DNA from: Gammaproteobacteria bacterium
GTDB lineage: Bacteria; Pseudomonadota; Gammaproteobacteria; JABHGC01
Assembly: GCA_027077805.1 (NCBI GenBank)
Contig: JALWTS010000020.1
Span: forward strand, 159,814-223,813
DNA length: 64,000 nucleotides
Direction: 5' to 3'
Each line of letters opens with the position of its first letter. Within the stretch, counting starts at the first letter, position 1. The notes beneath the pieces are model-generated. The model ran no database searches, was not told where the DNA came from, and saw nothing but the letters and a program-made list of their open reading frames with translations. This document shows positions 47,717-56,876 of the stretch, piece by piece. The translations under genes and the position numbers were made by a program.

Positions 47717-49360
47717 CTAAAATTGTCCATCGTGGGTAATGATTGGATTTAAGAAAATAATCAATTCAGAACGACGTTTACCTTTAATATCTGCTCTAAA
47801 TAATTGCCCAATAGAAAAAGGTAAATCGCCTAATAATGGCACTTTTCTAGTACTAGAACCACTACTGTCTTGAATCATCCCACCTAACATAATCATTTGA
47901 TTATTACGCACACGGACGATAGTAGAAGTCTTTTTCACATCTAAAATAGGTGCATTAGAATCACCAGTAGGCGATTGTACCACGCCAACAATTCGAGTCA
48001 CACTTGGTAAGATTTCTAACATAATCCAACCATCCTCAGAAATTTGTGGTGTTACGCCTAAAATCACCCCTTCTGTGACTGTTTTAGCAAAATCTGTTGA
48101 AGTTAAAGTATTGCTTGAACCTTGAGGCGTTAAAGTTTCAGACCGAGTAAAAAAGGTTTGATTAGTTCCTACTTTGATAAATGCGGTATGGTTGTTTAGT
48201 ACCATTAAACGAGGTTGTGAAACAACTTTAACATCGCCTTGTTCGGACAAGGCTTTTAAAATTGCATGAAATCTTGAACTTTCCCAGTCAATATTTAAAG
48301 TCGCACTTTTCAGACTAAAACCACCTGGAGGAACTAAGGAATTGGCACCACTTAAATCAAAATCTTGCCCTTGTCCAGTCACCAAAGAAAACGGGGTAGA
48401 AGCAATTGCAAAATCACCTAAATCGACTCTAGTCCAATCAATTCCTAAGGCATTATCTTCATTTAAAACCACTTCAACAATTCTAGCTTCAATTCTCACT
48501 TGGCGATTTACGGCTGCTTTCAATAACGCTAAATAATCTTCAACCCGCTCAACATTAGGCTTTAAATCTCTAACTTGAATCATTCCAGCTAAGGTATTAA
48601 CAATCAAACTACCTTCAGAAGACAACATAGAGTGAATTTGTTCCTCTAATTCGCCCCAAAAATCAACACTATTGCTAGATTCTGCTGTAATCTCATCATC
48701 ATCACTACTACTGTTGCTACTGCCACTGCCACTGCCACTGCCACTGCTACCACTGCCACTATTACCATTACCATTATTACGATTACCACTATTTATGCTA
48801 GCTTCACTACTGCTAGAACTATCACGATTCAAGCGTAAATAATCCACATGAAAAGTTCTCGTTTGAAATTTACGCACTCGAATCAAGCCTTGATCCCATT
48901 CCCAATAATAATTATTAGCCGATAAAATGGCTTCCATTGCTTTCTTTAATGATAAACCTTGGAAAGAAACAGAAACAATCCCCGTTACATCGGGTTCTAA
49001 AATAATATTTAATTTATAAGTCCGACCGAACATTGAAAATAACGTATCTAAAGGCACATTATCTGCACGCATACTATAGCGTTTTTGCAAAATTTCGGCT
49101 GGAATATTGTCTTCTTCATTTATTTTTGTTGGTTTATTCTTAGCTTGATTATTACTTGGTGAAACAATTGCCATACGCTGTGATAAATCAATCCCATTAT
49201 CACTAACGACTGGCTCTTGAATTGCCATTCTTTGATCAACATCTAAGCTTTGCTGTTCTTCAATAATATCCATTTGATCATCGTCTTCTGCAATTGGATC
49301 AACAGCAGTAGTACACGAAATCAAACTTAGTCCTAATACTATTATTATTATTTTTTGCAT
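47717..49360 (-). CDS. mshL: MSHA-type pilus secretin MshL
   Basis: 547 aa outer-membrane channel lipoprotein. The start at ATG 49360 is preceded by GGGGGATATT, a strong ribosome binding site; the lipobox is LISC (residues 12-15). N-domain with ADNVPLDTLFSMFGRTYKLNIILEPDV; a Ser/Gly/Asn-rich spacer (about 180-225) coded by short repeats; then the secretin domain with VRIEARIVEVVLNEDNALGIDWTRVD and the C-terminal VPLLGDLPFSIGQLFRADIKGKRRSELIIFLNPIIT. Middle of the pilus operon. Confidence 0.93.
   Translation of the reverse strand: MQKIIIIVLGLSLISCTTAVDPIAEDDDQMDIIEEQQSLDVDQRMAIQEPVVSDNGIDLSQRMAIVSPSNNQAKNKPTKINEEDNIPAEILQKRYSMRADNVPLDTLFSMFGRTYKLNIILEPDVTGIVSVSFQGLSLKKAMEAILSANNYYWEWDQGLIRVRKFQTRTFHVDYLRLNRDSSSSSEASINSGNRNNGNGNSGSGSSGSGSGSGSSNSSSDDDEITAESSNSVDFWGELEEQIHSMLSSEGSLIVNTLAGMIQVRDLKPNVERVEDYLALLKAAVNRQVRIEARIVEVVLNEDNALGIDWTRVDLGDFAIASTPFSLVTGQGQDFDLSGANSLVPPGGFSLKSATLNIDWESSRFHAILKALSEQGDVKVVSQPRLMVLNNHTAFIKVGTNQTFFTRSETLTPQGSSNTLTSTDFAKTVTEGVILGVTPQISEDGWIMLEILPSVTRIVGVVQSPTGDSNAPILDVKKTSTIVRVRNNQMIMLGGMIQDSSGSSTRKVPLLGDLPFSIGQLFRADIKGKRRSELIIFLNPIITHDGQF
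48721..48757. repeat. Hexanucleotide repeat in mshL
   Basis: TGCCAC repeated four times without a break (48721-48744), followed by imperfect units (TGCTACCAC, TGCCAC). It encodes part of a Gly-Ser spacer in the secretin. Unit length is a multiple of three, so copy-number change alters linker length, not frame. Confidence 0.75.
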
Positions 49361-49507
49361 AATATCCCCCATAGTTACTCAAATCCCCACTTATTTAGCT
49401 AAATGTGTAAAATATATAACTGTTAATAACCATTCCCAAATATATATATAGAAATATATAACGTCAGACGAACAGTAGTTCTGACGATTCGAGTTTAAGA
49501 ATCTCAC

Positions 49508-49591
49508 TTAAAAGTATTGAACAGAACACAATAACAAACCAAAGCCTGTAAAGGTTTCGCTAGCCAATACTGTGCCACAAGCACCTCTCAT
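49508..49591 (-). CDS. Possible 27-residue peptide between mshK-like and mshL
   Basis: A short frame starting ATG at 49591, 1 nt after the mshK-like stop, with GAGGAA 8 nt upstream (inside the previous gene). Translation is MRGACGTVLASETFTGF and ten more residues. Two cysteines, no known match. Chance is quite possible in a gap of 232 nt; no other coding signal was found. Confidence 0.2.
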   Translation of the reverse strand: MRGACGTVLASETFTGFGLLLCSVQYF

Positions 49592-49592
49592 T

Positions 49593-50108
49593 TTATAATT
49601 CCTCAAATTTTAATTGTTCTCGTCCTCGTAAACCTTTTAACCAAACATGATCACGCCCAATGCTTAAAATTTTATATTCGTCAATTTGTTCACCTACCGC
49701 AAAAATTTCACCATCAATATTTGCGGTACGTCGATTACCATCAATCATAATTGCCAGCAATCGAAATCGCATTTGAGCTGAAGGCGGCAAAGGCTCTACT
49801 TGTAAGATAGGATCAAAATCCAAATTATCGCTATCCTCAATATCCACGATTGTTTCTTGAACATTAGTCGCTTTACCACTCTCAGGCAAAAAGGCACTCA
49901 AGCGTACCGAACCAAACTCATCCTTTGCTTGCACAATTTGGGCTGGTCTCGCTTGATTAAATTGAACCCGTTTTACATCTGATGGTAATACAAAACGAGT
50001 CACTTTCGGTATTTCATACTGTGGTAGCAAATACTCAGTGGTAGGTTCCAATAAATACGCCAACAATGCAGTTGCGGGTAACATTAATAAAAATAGATAA
50101 TTATTCAT
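49593..50108 (-). CDS. MshK/PilP-like pilus assembly protein
   Basis: 171 aa. N-terminal membrane anchor (about 4-20), a Pro/Val-rich linker with EIPKVTRFVLPSDVK, and a C-terminal HR-like beta domain (about 112-171: RLLAIMIDGNRRTANIDGEIFAVGEQIDEYKILSIGRDHVWLKGLRG) of the PilP/GspC type that contacts the secretin. Overlaps the PilO-like gene by 8 bp. Assigned by position in the MshJ-K-L order and by the shape of the domain; sequence similarity is weak. Confidence 0.7.
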   Translation of the reverse strand: MNNYLFLLMLPATALLAYLLEPTTEYLLPQYEIPKVTRFVLPSDVKRVQFNQARPAQIVQAKDEFGSVRLSAFLPESGKATNVQETIVDIEDSDNLDFDPILQVEPLPPSAQMRFRLLAIMIDGNRRTANIDGEIFAVGEQIDEYKILSIGRDHVWLKGLRGREQLKFEEL

Positions 50109-50526
50109 TGAATATAAACACCTTTTTACCTGATAATTCCACCTTTAACAAAGGCATGCCATTGATTTCTTCATTAGATTGTTCTAATAAAAATGATGTC
50201 AATTGAAATAAACCATCTCCTTCGTAAGTTGTGGCTAACTCACGACTTAATTGTAAAATTTGTTCTTGCGTAAAATTGGCATTAACATTGACAGGCTCCC
50301 CTTGAACCCGAATTCTATCACTGCCAACTTTTGCAAGCAGTTGTTCATATTGCTCAACTTCTTGTTGCAATTTATTAATTTTCTTTTCGGATTGCTCCAA
50401 TTTCCCTAAAGTATCATCTAAAACTTTAATCCGCTTTTGCTCATAACTATAGGCTAACATGGCAATAAATAATAGCAGTGATGAAAAAATCATCCAATTT
50501 CTAATGGTTTTCTGAAATAATGTCAT
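50101..50526 (-). CDS. MshJ/PilO-like inner-membrane pilus protein
   Basis: 141 aa. One membrane helix (about 11-27), a coiled coil (about 30-65, DDTLGKLEQSEKKINKLQQEVEQYEQLL) and a small periplasmic domain, the GspM/PilO layout. It would form the inner-membrane alignment complex with the MshI- and MshK-like proteins. 8-bp overlap with the next gene, 10 bp after the platform gene. Called by layout and context. Confidence 0.7.
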   Translation of the reverse strand: MTLFQKTIRNWMIFSSLLLFIAMLAYSYEQKRIKVLDDTLGKLEQSEKKINKLQQEVEQYEQLLAKVGSDRIRVQGEPVNVNANFTQEQILQLSRELATTYEGDGLFQLTSFLLEQSNEEINGMPLLKVELSGKKVFIFNE

Positions 50527-50536
50527 AACTTTCCCC

Positions 50537-51751
50537 TTAAGCAGGTAACTTAGTAATAAGCTCGTACACGGGCCCTAATGCCGCTAACATAAAGAACGCA
50601 AAAAAGATACCTAAAACAATCGCAATTAATGGCCCTAAAGTTTGCTTTAAAATATCAACATTTTTCAAGGTCTTTTCATAATAGATTTCAGACAATCGCT
50701 GCATCTGACTATCCAACTTACCTGAGCGTTCACCAACCCCTACCATACGCAACACAATAGGTTCAAAAATATGCGTTTCGATAAAACCTGCTTCTAAAGT
50801 CTGACCTGACTGAATCATATCACGAATCGTATCTACTCGATAACGGAAAAATAAATTACGCAAACTTTCTCTCACTAAGGTTAACGATTTAACAATGTGT
50901 ACCCCAACAGTATAAGTTAATGCTAGATGCTGAAAGAAAAACGCATTTTGAGTTGATGATATAATACTACCAACCACAGGGAGGTGCCATAAAAATCGAT
51001 CAGTCCAATACCTAGGTGTCTCCCATAACCGCAACCACATAATCAAAATGGGCAAACCAAGCAATACTAACAAAAATACCTGCCACCACTGTCCAAAAAA
51101 TGTGCCTATGGCAATTAATATTTCAGTTTCAATTGGTACAGGAACATGCAATGATTGGAATAAATCTGCAATTTGTGGAATTACCATAATCAACCAAAAC
51201 ACAATGACGGATAAAATTGCGAACAACGTAATAGTAGGATGAATTAATGAACGTTTAAACGTTGATTTAATTAATTCAGTTCGATCAATATAAATGGCCG
51301 CATCTTCCATCACCTGATCTAAATGTCCTGTTTCTCCACCGACTCTTGCGACACTAATCACTAATTCTGGAAAAATTCTTGCCATATTCAAGGCCTGATC
51401 TAAATTATACCCTTCAACTAAATAGCCATATATTTCTTGTAAAGAACGTCTAAAAGCAGGATTTTTACTGGTTTCGGCTAAATCAGCCACAGCTTGTTGT
51501 TCAGTGAACCCTGACTTACGATACAAGGCAATCGTGCGACAAAATTCTGCAAATTCCCCCATAGAAACATGACCAAACAGCAAATAATAAAAAAAAGACA
51601 AAAACGCAGGTAATTGGTAATACTTGTATAATAATTCATTGCGATTATTGAGGTCTCGGGTTAAAGATTCAATATGATCAAAATGCCCCCGCCGCCAATT
51701 AATGCTTAAGTTCCCATTTTGTTTAATTGCTGAATAAATAAAGAATGCCAT
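50537..51751 (-). CDS. mshG: Pilus inner-membrane platform protein (GspF/PilC/MshG family)
   Basis: 404 aa. Two T2SSF domains: one around 45-200 (FCRTIALYRKSGFTEQQAVADLAETS, followed by SFKRSLIHPTITLFAIL after the first membrane segment) and one around 250-395, each followed by transmembrane helices at about 170-190, 215-235 and 375-395. VARVGGETGHLDQVMED and VGVGERSGKLDSQMQRLSEIY are the duplicated signature motifs. Pairs with the MshE-like ATPase encoded just before it. Confidence 0.92.
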   Translation of the reverse strand: MAFFIYSAIKQNGNLSINWRRGHFDHIESLTRDLNNRNELLYKYYQLPAFLSFFYYLLFGHVSMGEFAEFCRTIALYRKSGFTEQQAVADLAETSKNPAFRRSLQEIYGYLVEGYNLDQALNMARIFPELVISVARVGGETGHLDQVMEDAAIYIDRTELIKSTFKRSLIHPTITLFAILSVIVFWLIMVIPQIADLFQSLHVPVPIETEILIAIGTFFGQWWQVFLLVLLGLPILIMWLRLWETPRYWTDRFLWHLPVVGSIISSTQNAFFFQHLALTYTVGVHIVKSLTLVRESLRNLFFRYRVDTIRDMIQSGQTLEAGFIETHIFEPIVLRMVGVGERSGKLDSQMQRLSEIYYEKTLKNVDILKQTLGPLIAIVLGIFFAFFMLAALGPVYELITKLPA

Positions 51752-51840
51752 TATTTACACCCTATTGATTTCTTTTTTATTATTTGTTGAGTAATGCGTT
51801 ACATTGTTAATTATAAACATAATATGATTATTTGGCGAAA

Positions 51841-53466
51841 TTATTTAATGACTCTATGAAATTCATCCATATCTAACATACCTGATTCCAATAAACGCAA
51901 TGCTGAGTCTTTCATAGTGTACATATTTTTTTTCATTGCCAAATGGGTAATTTCCAATGGTGAACCGCCTCTGTCAATTAATGCCAACAGTTCACTATCT
52001 AATTTTAATATTTCAGCAACCGCAATACGCCCACTATACCCTGTATCACGGCAATGAGAACAACCTTGGTGTTGATATAGCTTATCACTTTTTATTCCCA
52101 AACGACGTTGTTCTTCTTCACTTATTTTATAAGCTTGTTTACAAAAATGGCATAATTTTCTTACCAAACGTTGTGCTACAAACCCGATGATAGAAGCAGA
52201 TAACATGGCATTTTTTACCCCTAAATCCCTTAATCGAGCAACGGCACCCGCAGCATTATTCGAATGTACTGTTGAAAAAACTAAATGTCCCGTTTGAGAA
52301 GCTCTCATTGCTAAACTTGCGGTATCCTCATCTCGAATTTCCCCAATCAAAATAATATCGGGATCTTGACGCAAAAAGCCTCTAGTAGCCTTAGCAAAGG
52401 TTAAATCTGCTTTTTCATTGACTGCCATCTGATTAACCATTGGCATTTTATACTCAATTGGATCTTCAATTGTTACAATATTTTTTTGCATGGCATTAAT
52501 TTTTCGTACCATTGCATAGAGTGTCGTTGATTTTCCAGAGCCAGTTGGACCACACACCAAAATAATTCCATAGGGTTGGGCAATCAAATGTTCCAATATA
52601 CTGCATTGATTAACGGTTAAACCTGTCTCCGCTAAGGAAATTAATTCGCCTACCGTTAAAAGCCGAATCACCAATTTTTCACCATCAACAAAGGGTGAGG
52701 TTGCCACACGCAAATCGTATTGTTGTTGTAAAAATTCAAAACTCATGCGACCATCTTGTGCTTGATTAATCGTTGCAATATCAATATCTGCCCTAACCTT
52801 CACATTAGAAATGATACGACTATGGATGTCTAATGGAAAACTATAAAATAATTGCAATACGCCGTCAATGCGGTAGGAAACTAAACTTGCAAAAGGCGTA
52901 GCACTAATATGGATATCAGATGCCTGCATATAAATGCCATAACTAATCAATAAATCAACGAGTTCTTCGGTTAAAAAGCTTTGTTGTTCTCTTGCAAGCT
53001 GATTGATCTCACCTATTCGTTGATCCAAAGGATGTTCAACTAAATAATAAAATTTCTGAATATATTCTCTTAAGCGTTTTTTGGGTGATACCACAATTTT
53101 TACTGCTTGTTTTACAAAGCGATGTAAATGACTGATGACCTCATTATCGAATGGATCATGAATGGCTAAGATCAACTCATTATCTTTCTCCATTAGTGGC
53201 AATACATCATAATGCCGTGAAAAATTTAATGGTAGTAAATGCAATGCTTCAGAATCCGCACGAAAATTGATTAAATCTTCATATTCCATATCTGCTTGCA
53301 ATGCAATGGCTTTCGCTAATTCATGATCTGTGACAAAACACAACTTAAATAAAATTTCACCTAAACGTTCACCACTACTCTTTTGTACATTTAAAGCATA
53401 ATGCAACATTTCGTCATTAATAACGCCTTGCTGAATTAACAATTCACCAAGTTTAGCGGTTGCCAT
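51841..53466 (-). CDS. mshE: Pilus assembly ATPase (GspE/PilB/MshE family)
   Basis: 541 aa cytoplasmic motor that extends the pilus. N-terminal MshEN domain (about 5-130, with LGELLIQQGVINDEML and LCFVTDHELAKAIALQ), a motif family that binds cyclic di-GMP in V. cholerae MshE; then the N2 and ATPase domains: Walker A VCGPTGSGKSTTLYAM (about 302), Walker B region ILIGEIRDEDTASLAMRASQTGHLVFSTVHSNN, and a four-Cys zinc motif (CHFC and CSHC). The binding residues were not checked against the consensus. No retraction ATPase (PilT) is next to it. Confidence 0.93.
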   Translation of the reverse strand: MATAKLGELLIQQGVINDEMLHYALNVQKSSGERLGEILFKLCFVTDHELAKAIALQADMEYEDLINFRADSEALHLLPLNFSRHYDVLPLMEKDNELILAIHDPFDNEVISHLHRFVKQAVKIVVSPKKRLREYIQKFYYLVEHPLDQRIGEINQLAREQQSFLTEELVDLLISYGIYMQASDIHISATPFASLVSYRIDGVLQLFYSFPLDIHSRIISNVKVRADIDIATINQAQDGRMSFEFLQQQYDLRVATSPFVDGEKLVIRLLTVGELISLAETGLTVNQCSILEHLIAQPYGIILVCGPTGSGKSTTLYAMVRKINAMQKNIVTIEDPIEYKMPMVNQMAVNEKADLTFAKATRGFLRQDPDIILIGEIRDEDTASLAMRASQTGHLVFSTVHSNNAAGAVARLRDLGVKNAMLSASIIGFVAQRLVRKLCHFCKQAYKISEEEQRRLGIKSDKLYQHQGCSHCRDTGYSGRIAVAEILKLDSELLALIDRGGSPLEITHLAMKKNMYTMKDSALRLLESGMLDMDEFHRVIK

Positions 53467-53468
53467 AA

Positions 53469-54941
53469 TTAAAAGTTTACCCCATTAATCGACAACATAG
53501 TAATAAAATCAGCATGCCCCTCGACTGTATTATCGTCGGATTCTTCATCAGATTTGTGCTTTTTAGCAGGTGTATAAGAAAACTGACTTTCCGATAATTT
53601 TACTCGTTCACCTAATGAATTGACTAACTGGGCAGATAAACCTTTTGTTAACTCATAACTGCCTGACATTTTTGCTTTTAAATCGGCTTTATATAAATGG
53701 GTTTCAGGATCATTCATAATATGTAAATAATAAACTTCAACCCCTTCAGGGACACTATGACTCAGCCACACCAAAAATCTATCGACTCGAATTAAACTGC
53801 TAGTCTCTTCCGAAAATAATACGGCTAACCTCAAATCCTCCAAACGTTGTTGATTAGGAATCCGTTGTTCTAAGCTTTGGATTTGACTGTCTAATGTTGC
53901 TAAGCGTTGTTCAATATCTGATTGTTTGACACCATTAGTTAAATGCATTACCCCAGTATATGCTAATAATAGTCCCGCTAAAATCGAAGCAACTAAACCT
54001 ATGGGCTTGGCAATTGATTGCACTTTCAACTGTTGTTGATACTCTGGCCGCATCATATTCAGTTCTTCAGCCACAAAAGGCAAACCAAATAATTCAGGAA
54101 ACTGTAAAATACTGCGTGCGGGTACCGTTGAGGTAACTGGCATAAACAAAGCCGTGATTTTTTTCTCTAAAATGGTAGAATTTTTTTCATCAATCCCTTG
54201 CACTGGAAATAATCTGGCAGGATAGGTATCATCAATATCTTCAATCCCTGCTTCTGATAATAATAAATCACCTGTAAATAAACGTAAATTTACGGAACGT
54301 TGTAAATGCTTTTGAGCTGCAAGCTCTAAATTTTTCTTTTGTTTTTCAATATATTTCGCAAATTTTTCCTGTACGGAAAAGCCCCCTACCTCTTCTACCA
54401 TATCAAATTGTCTCACTAATACACTAGAATTTTCCACCAGCAAACCAATCAATACTGAAGCTCTTGCCCAAAAAACGATCACAGGCTCTGACGTAATTTC
54501 GCCAACCAAAGAAGCAATTGATATTTCAATTGCGGCTAATTGACGAATAGGTCGTTGATAAATGGGCAAATGTCGATGAAAAAAATCCAACTCCGCTTTA
54601 GGCATGGCGATGACATTGGCAGTTGCTTGCAAACCCGCAAAATTTAGGGTTTGATAGACTAAATGATACGGTTCTTTGGTGAAAATTGACTTTTTGTCAA
54701 TCTCACGTTTGGCAGTAAAACCAATGACATCTTTGTTAGCAACATTAAGATTCATGCGTTCAACATGCGTTAGTGGCGAAAATAACGCAAAAAATAATTC
54801 TTTGCCCGTTTGATCCATTAAAGATTCCGTGCCACAAGATCCCATCTGTAGAATTTTGTCCCCCATAATGACGGCATAATGAGCCACATCTTCGCCTTGT
54901 GTTTGTTTTTCTATGGTAACTAATAATTGTTTTTTTGCCAT
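53469..54941 (-). CDS. MshI-like protein: PilM-like domain fused to a PilN-like segment
   Basis: 490 aa from the ATG at 54941 (MAKKQLLVTI), which has GGGGG seven nt upstream; upstream in-frame codons are unlikely. Residues 1-320 read like a degenerate actin-fold PilM (VIGFTAKREID, AAIEISIASLVGEI), then one transmembrane helix (about 317-340, GLVASILAGLLLAYTGVMHL), a coiled coil (about 345-375) and a periplasmic ferredoxin-like segment of PilN type. MshI of MSHA loci has this combination. 2 bp before mshE. Confidence 0.7.
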   Translation of the reverse strand: MAKKQLLVTIEKQTQGEDVAHYAVIMGDKILQMGSCGTESLMDQTGKELFFALFSPLTHVERMNLNVANKDVIGFTAKREIDKKSIFTKEPYHLVYQTLNFAGLQATANVIAMPKAELDFFHRHLPIYQRPIRQLAAIEISIASLVGEITSEPVIVFWARASVLIGLLVENSSVLVRQFDMVEEVGGFSVQEKFAKYIEKQKKNLELAAQKHLQRSVNLRLFTGDLLLSEAGIEDIDDTYPARLFPVQGIDEKNSTILEKKITALFMPVTSTVPARSILQFPELFGLPFVAEELNMMRPEYQQQLKVQSIAKPIGLVASILAGLLLAYTGVMHLTNGVKQSDIEQRLATLDSQIQSLEQRIPNQQRLEDLRLAVLFSEETSSLIRVDRFLVWLSHSVPEGVEVYYLHIMNDPETHLYKADLKAKMSGSYELTKGLSAQLVNSLGERVKLSESQFSYTPAKKHKSDEESDDNTVEGHADFITMLSINGVNF

Positions 54942-55054
54942 TGCCAACCCCCAGCACTCACAAGAAATTATCATTAATATGGTGATTATATAGAATCATA
55001 TACAAAAAAGCCCCATCCATCATCAGATGAGGCTTAAAATCAAACATTAATTGA

Positions 55055-55840
55055 TTAACGTTCAATATCAAAATAGTAAACAGCACCAACATCTGTACCC
55101 GAAACAAAGACATCAGGAGCAGTCGTATTACTATCATCATCAGCTGGTGCTAATTCATAGCAATCAGTGATATCAGAACCATTGACACTTGCTGCCGAAG
55201 TATCTACTGCACCCACAATACCACTATTCGCAGTAGTACGGTTACACTTACCAGCATTTGTAGAAGGCGTAGCATTTAAAGCTCGAATACGACCCGCACC
55301 TGCACCTGGATCAATATCAGCTGCTACATCTAAGCCTTCAAAATAAGCTACTTGTTCGGCATTCATTGCCTGAGTGCAATCTTCAGAAACACAAATTACC
55401 ATAACATTACGATCATCACGTTCTGAACTACCATTGTCTTCATTAGCAGTGTTACCTTGAGCATTACCAAATGCAACATAGAAGATATTAGAGCCTAGAC
55501 GAATATGCGCGGGAGGCACATCAACAACACCAACTGCCGATCTTAAACGGCCAATACCAGATTCTGCACAAGGACTAGTACAGTCTAAATCATCCGCAAT
55601 GATTCCATTGTGACTACTAACATCACCTGAAGTACCATCACCCGCAAAATGGCTAGTACGATCTTCGTATTGTTTTTGAGCATCTTCCCACTTGAATACC
55701 CAAGTCGTAAACTCTTTAACCCGTACATTGTCAGTCACATCACGACCACGGAATACTGCGGCTAAAATAACCCCAATGACTACTAGCACAACGGCTAATT
55801 CAATCATGGTAAAACCCTGCTGTTTATGACGAAATTTCAT
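55055..55840 (-). CDS. Type IV prepilin-like protein, paralogue A
   Basis: 261 aa from the ATG at 55840, with GGAGGA 7 nt upstream. Leader MKFRHKQQG then cleavage before FTMIELAVVLVVIGVILA, with Glu+5 present. The globular part has KWEDAQKQYEDR, SHFAGDG, GIIADD, IRLGS, ICVSEDC, GRIRAL and a C-terminal AVYYFDIER; several Cys pairs suggest disulphides. Most of these match paralogue B at 56078. It is large for a major pilin (about 160 aa is usual). Probably the most strongly expressed pilin, as a promoter-like TATAAT lies upstream at 55971-55976. Called MSHA-type by location. Confidence 0.88.
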   Translation of the reverse strand: MKFRHKQQGFTMIELAVVLVVIGVILAAVFRGRDVTDNVRVKEFTTWVFKWEDAQKQYEDRTSHFAGDGTSGDVSSHNGIIADDLDCTSPCAESGIGRLRSAVGVVDVPPAHIRLGSNIFYVAFGNAQGNTANEDNGSSERDDRNVMVICVSEDCTQAMNAEQVAYFEGLDVAADIDPGAGAGRIRALNATPSTNAGKCNRTTANSGIVGAVDTSAASVNGSDITDCYELAPADDDSNTTAPDVFVSGTDVGAVYYFDIER

Positions 55841-55888
55841 AAAAAAATCCTCCAAAAAAAAAACATTATTAAAAATAAAATTCCCACT

Positions 55889-55918
55889 CTTTAAGTTTAG
55901 GCTAGTTTCAACTTAAAG
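55889..55918 (-). repeat. Inverted repeat in the leader of prepilin A
   Basis: CTTTAAGTT (55889-55897) and AACTTAAAG (55910-55918) form a 9-bp stem with a 12-nt loop. A second palindrome, GGGGAACCCC, lies at 55950-55959. The T-tract expected of a terminator is missing on the minus strand, so mRNA processing or stabilisation is more likely than termination. Confidence 0.4.
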
Positions 55919-55970
55919 TCTATGTGAAAGCTCACAATTGAGGGTGAGAGGGGAACCCCAACCTTGTTCC

Positions 55971-56001
55971 ATTATAGTCTAGCAGAACAAAACCTTTACA
56001 A
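55971..56001 (-). promoter_or_regulatory. Candidate promoter for prepilin A
   Basis: Minus strand: perfect -10 TATAAT at 55976-55971 with TTGTAA at 56001-55996 (19-bp spacer). The -35 is poor, so support rests on the -10. It would give prepilin A its own transcript, inside the larger operon. Confidence 0.4.
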
Positions 56002-56077
56002 ATAATAACTAACATTACAATCAAAAAAATAAATAGCACTATCTAAACCAATCAGTAAAGAAATCAACCACTGTAAA

Positions 56078-56827
56078 CTACTCATGTTCAACATCAAAAT
56101 AGTAAACAGCACCATAATCATTAATTGAGTACGTTGTAGATGGATTAATCAGTGGAAATCTTTCGCTTACCTCATCATAACAATCATTTGTTCCTGCGAC
56201 ACAAGTGCTACCATTAGTAAACGGTCCACTAATGGGATCATTTAATGCTCTTAAGCGTCCGCTACCTGGATGAGGAACACCATCGATGGCAGTATCTAAA
56301 CCTTCAAAATAATCCAAAATATGCTGAGTACCTAAGGCAATCGTGCAATCTTCAGAAACACAAATAATCAAAATATTTCTATCATCTCTGGCCGTGGTTC
56401 CATTATCATCAAGCTGAATAGAAAATCCACCATTACCACCATTATCATTACCAAATTTAATAAAAAAGCTGTGTGATCCTAAACGCAACACAGGTGGTGG
56501 AACATCAACAATACCCACCGCGGAACGTAACAGTGCAATTGCAGAATCTGGAACACAGCCACCACAATCTAAAGCATCCGCAATAATGCCATTATGAGTA
56601 GAAGCATCACCAGCCACCCCATCGCCAGCAAAATGACTGACTCTATCTTCATATTGCTTTTGGGCATCTTCCCATTTAAACACCCATGTCGTAAATTCTT
56701 TAATTCGGATACTGTCAGTTACATCCCGTCCCCGAAATACCGATGCTAAAATAGTACCAATGACCACTAACACCACCGCCAGCTCAATCATAGTAAAACC
56801 AGATTGTGTTGTTGTTTTGATTCTCAT
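56078..56827 (-). CDS. Type IV prepilin-like protein, paralogue B
   Basis: 249 aa. Leader MRIKTTTQSG then FTMIELAVVLVVIGTILASVFRGRD. Nearly the same N-terminal 75 residues as paralogue A (FTTWVFKWEDAQKQYEDR and SHFAGDG shared), then divergence, with the conserved landmarks LRLGS, ICVSEDC, GSGRLRAL and GAVYYFDVEH. AAGGTG precedes the ATG. Tandem duplicate of paralogue A. Confidence 0.87.
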   Translation of the reverse strand: MRIKTTTQSGFTMIELAVVLVVIGTILASVFRGRDVTDSIRIKEFTTWVFKWEDAQKQYEDRVSHFAGDGVAGDASTHNGIIADALDCGGCVPDSAIALLRSAVGIVDVPPPVLRLGSHSFFIKFGNDNGGNGGFSIQLDDNGTTARDDRNILIICVSEDCTIALGTQHILDYFEGLDTAIDGVPHPGSGRLRALNDPISGPFTNGSTCVAGTNDCYDEVSERFPLINPSTTYSINDYGAVYYFDVEHE

Positions 56828-56876
56828 TTTTTTACACCTTTAAAAAAATCTTTTTGATGATGATAAGTATAGGATA

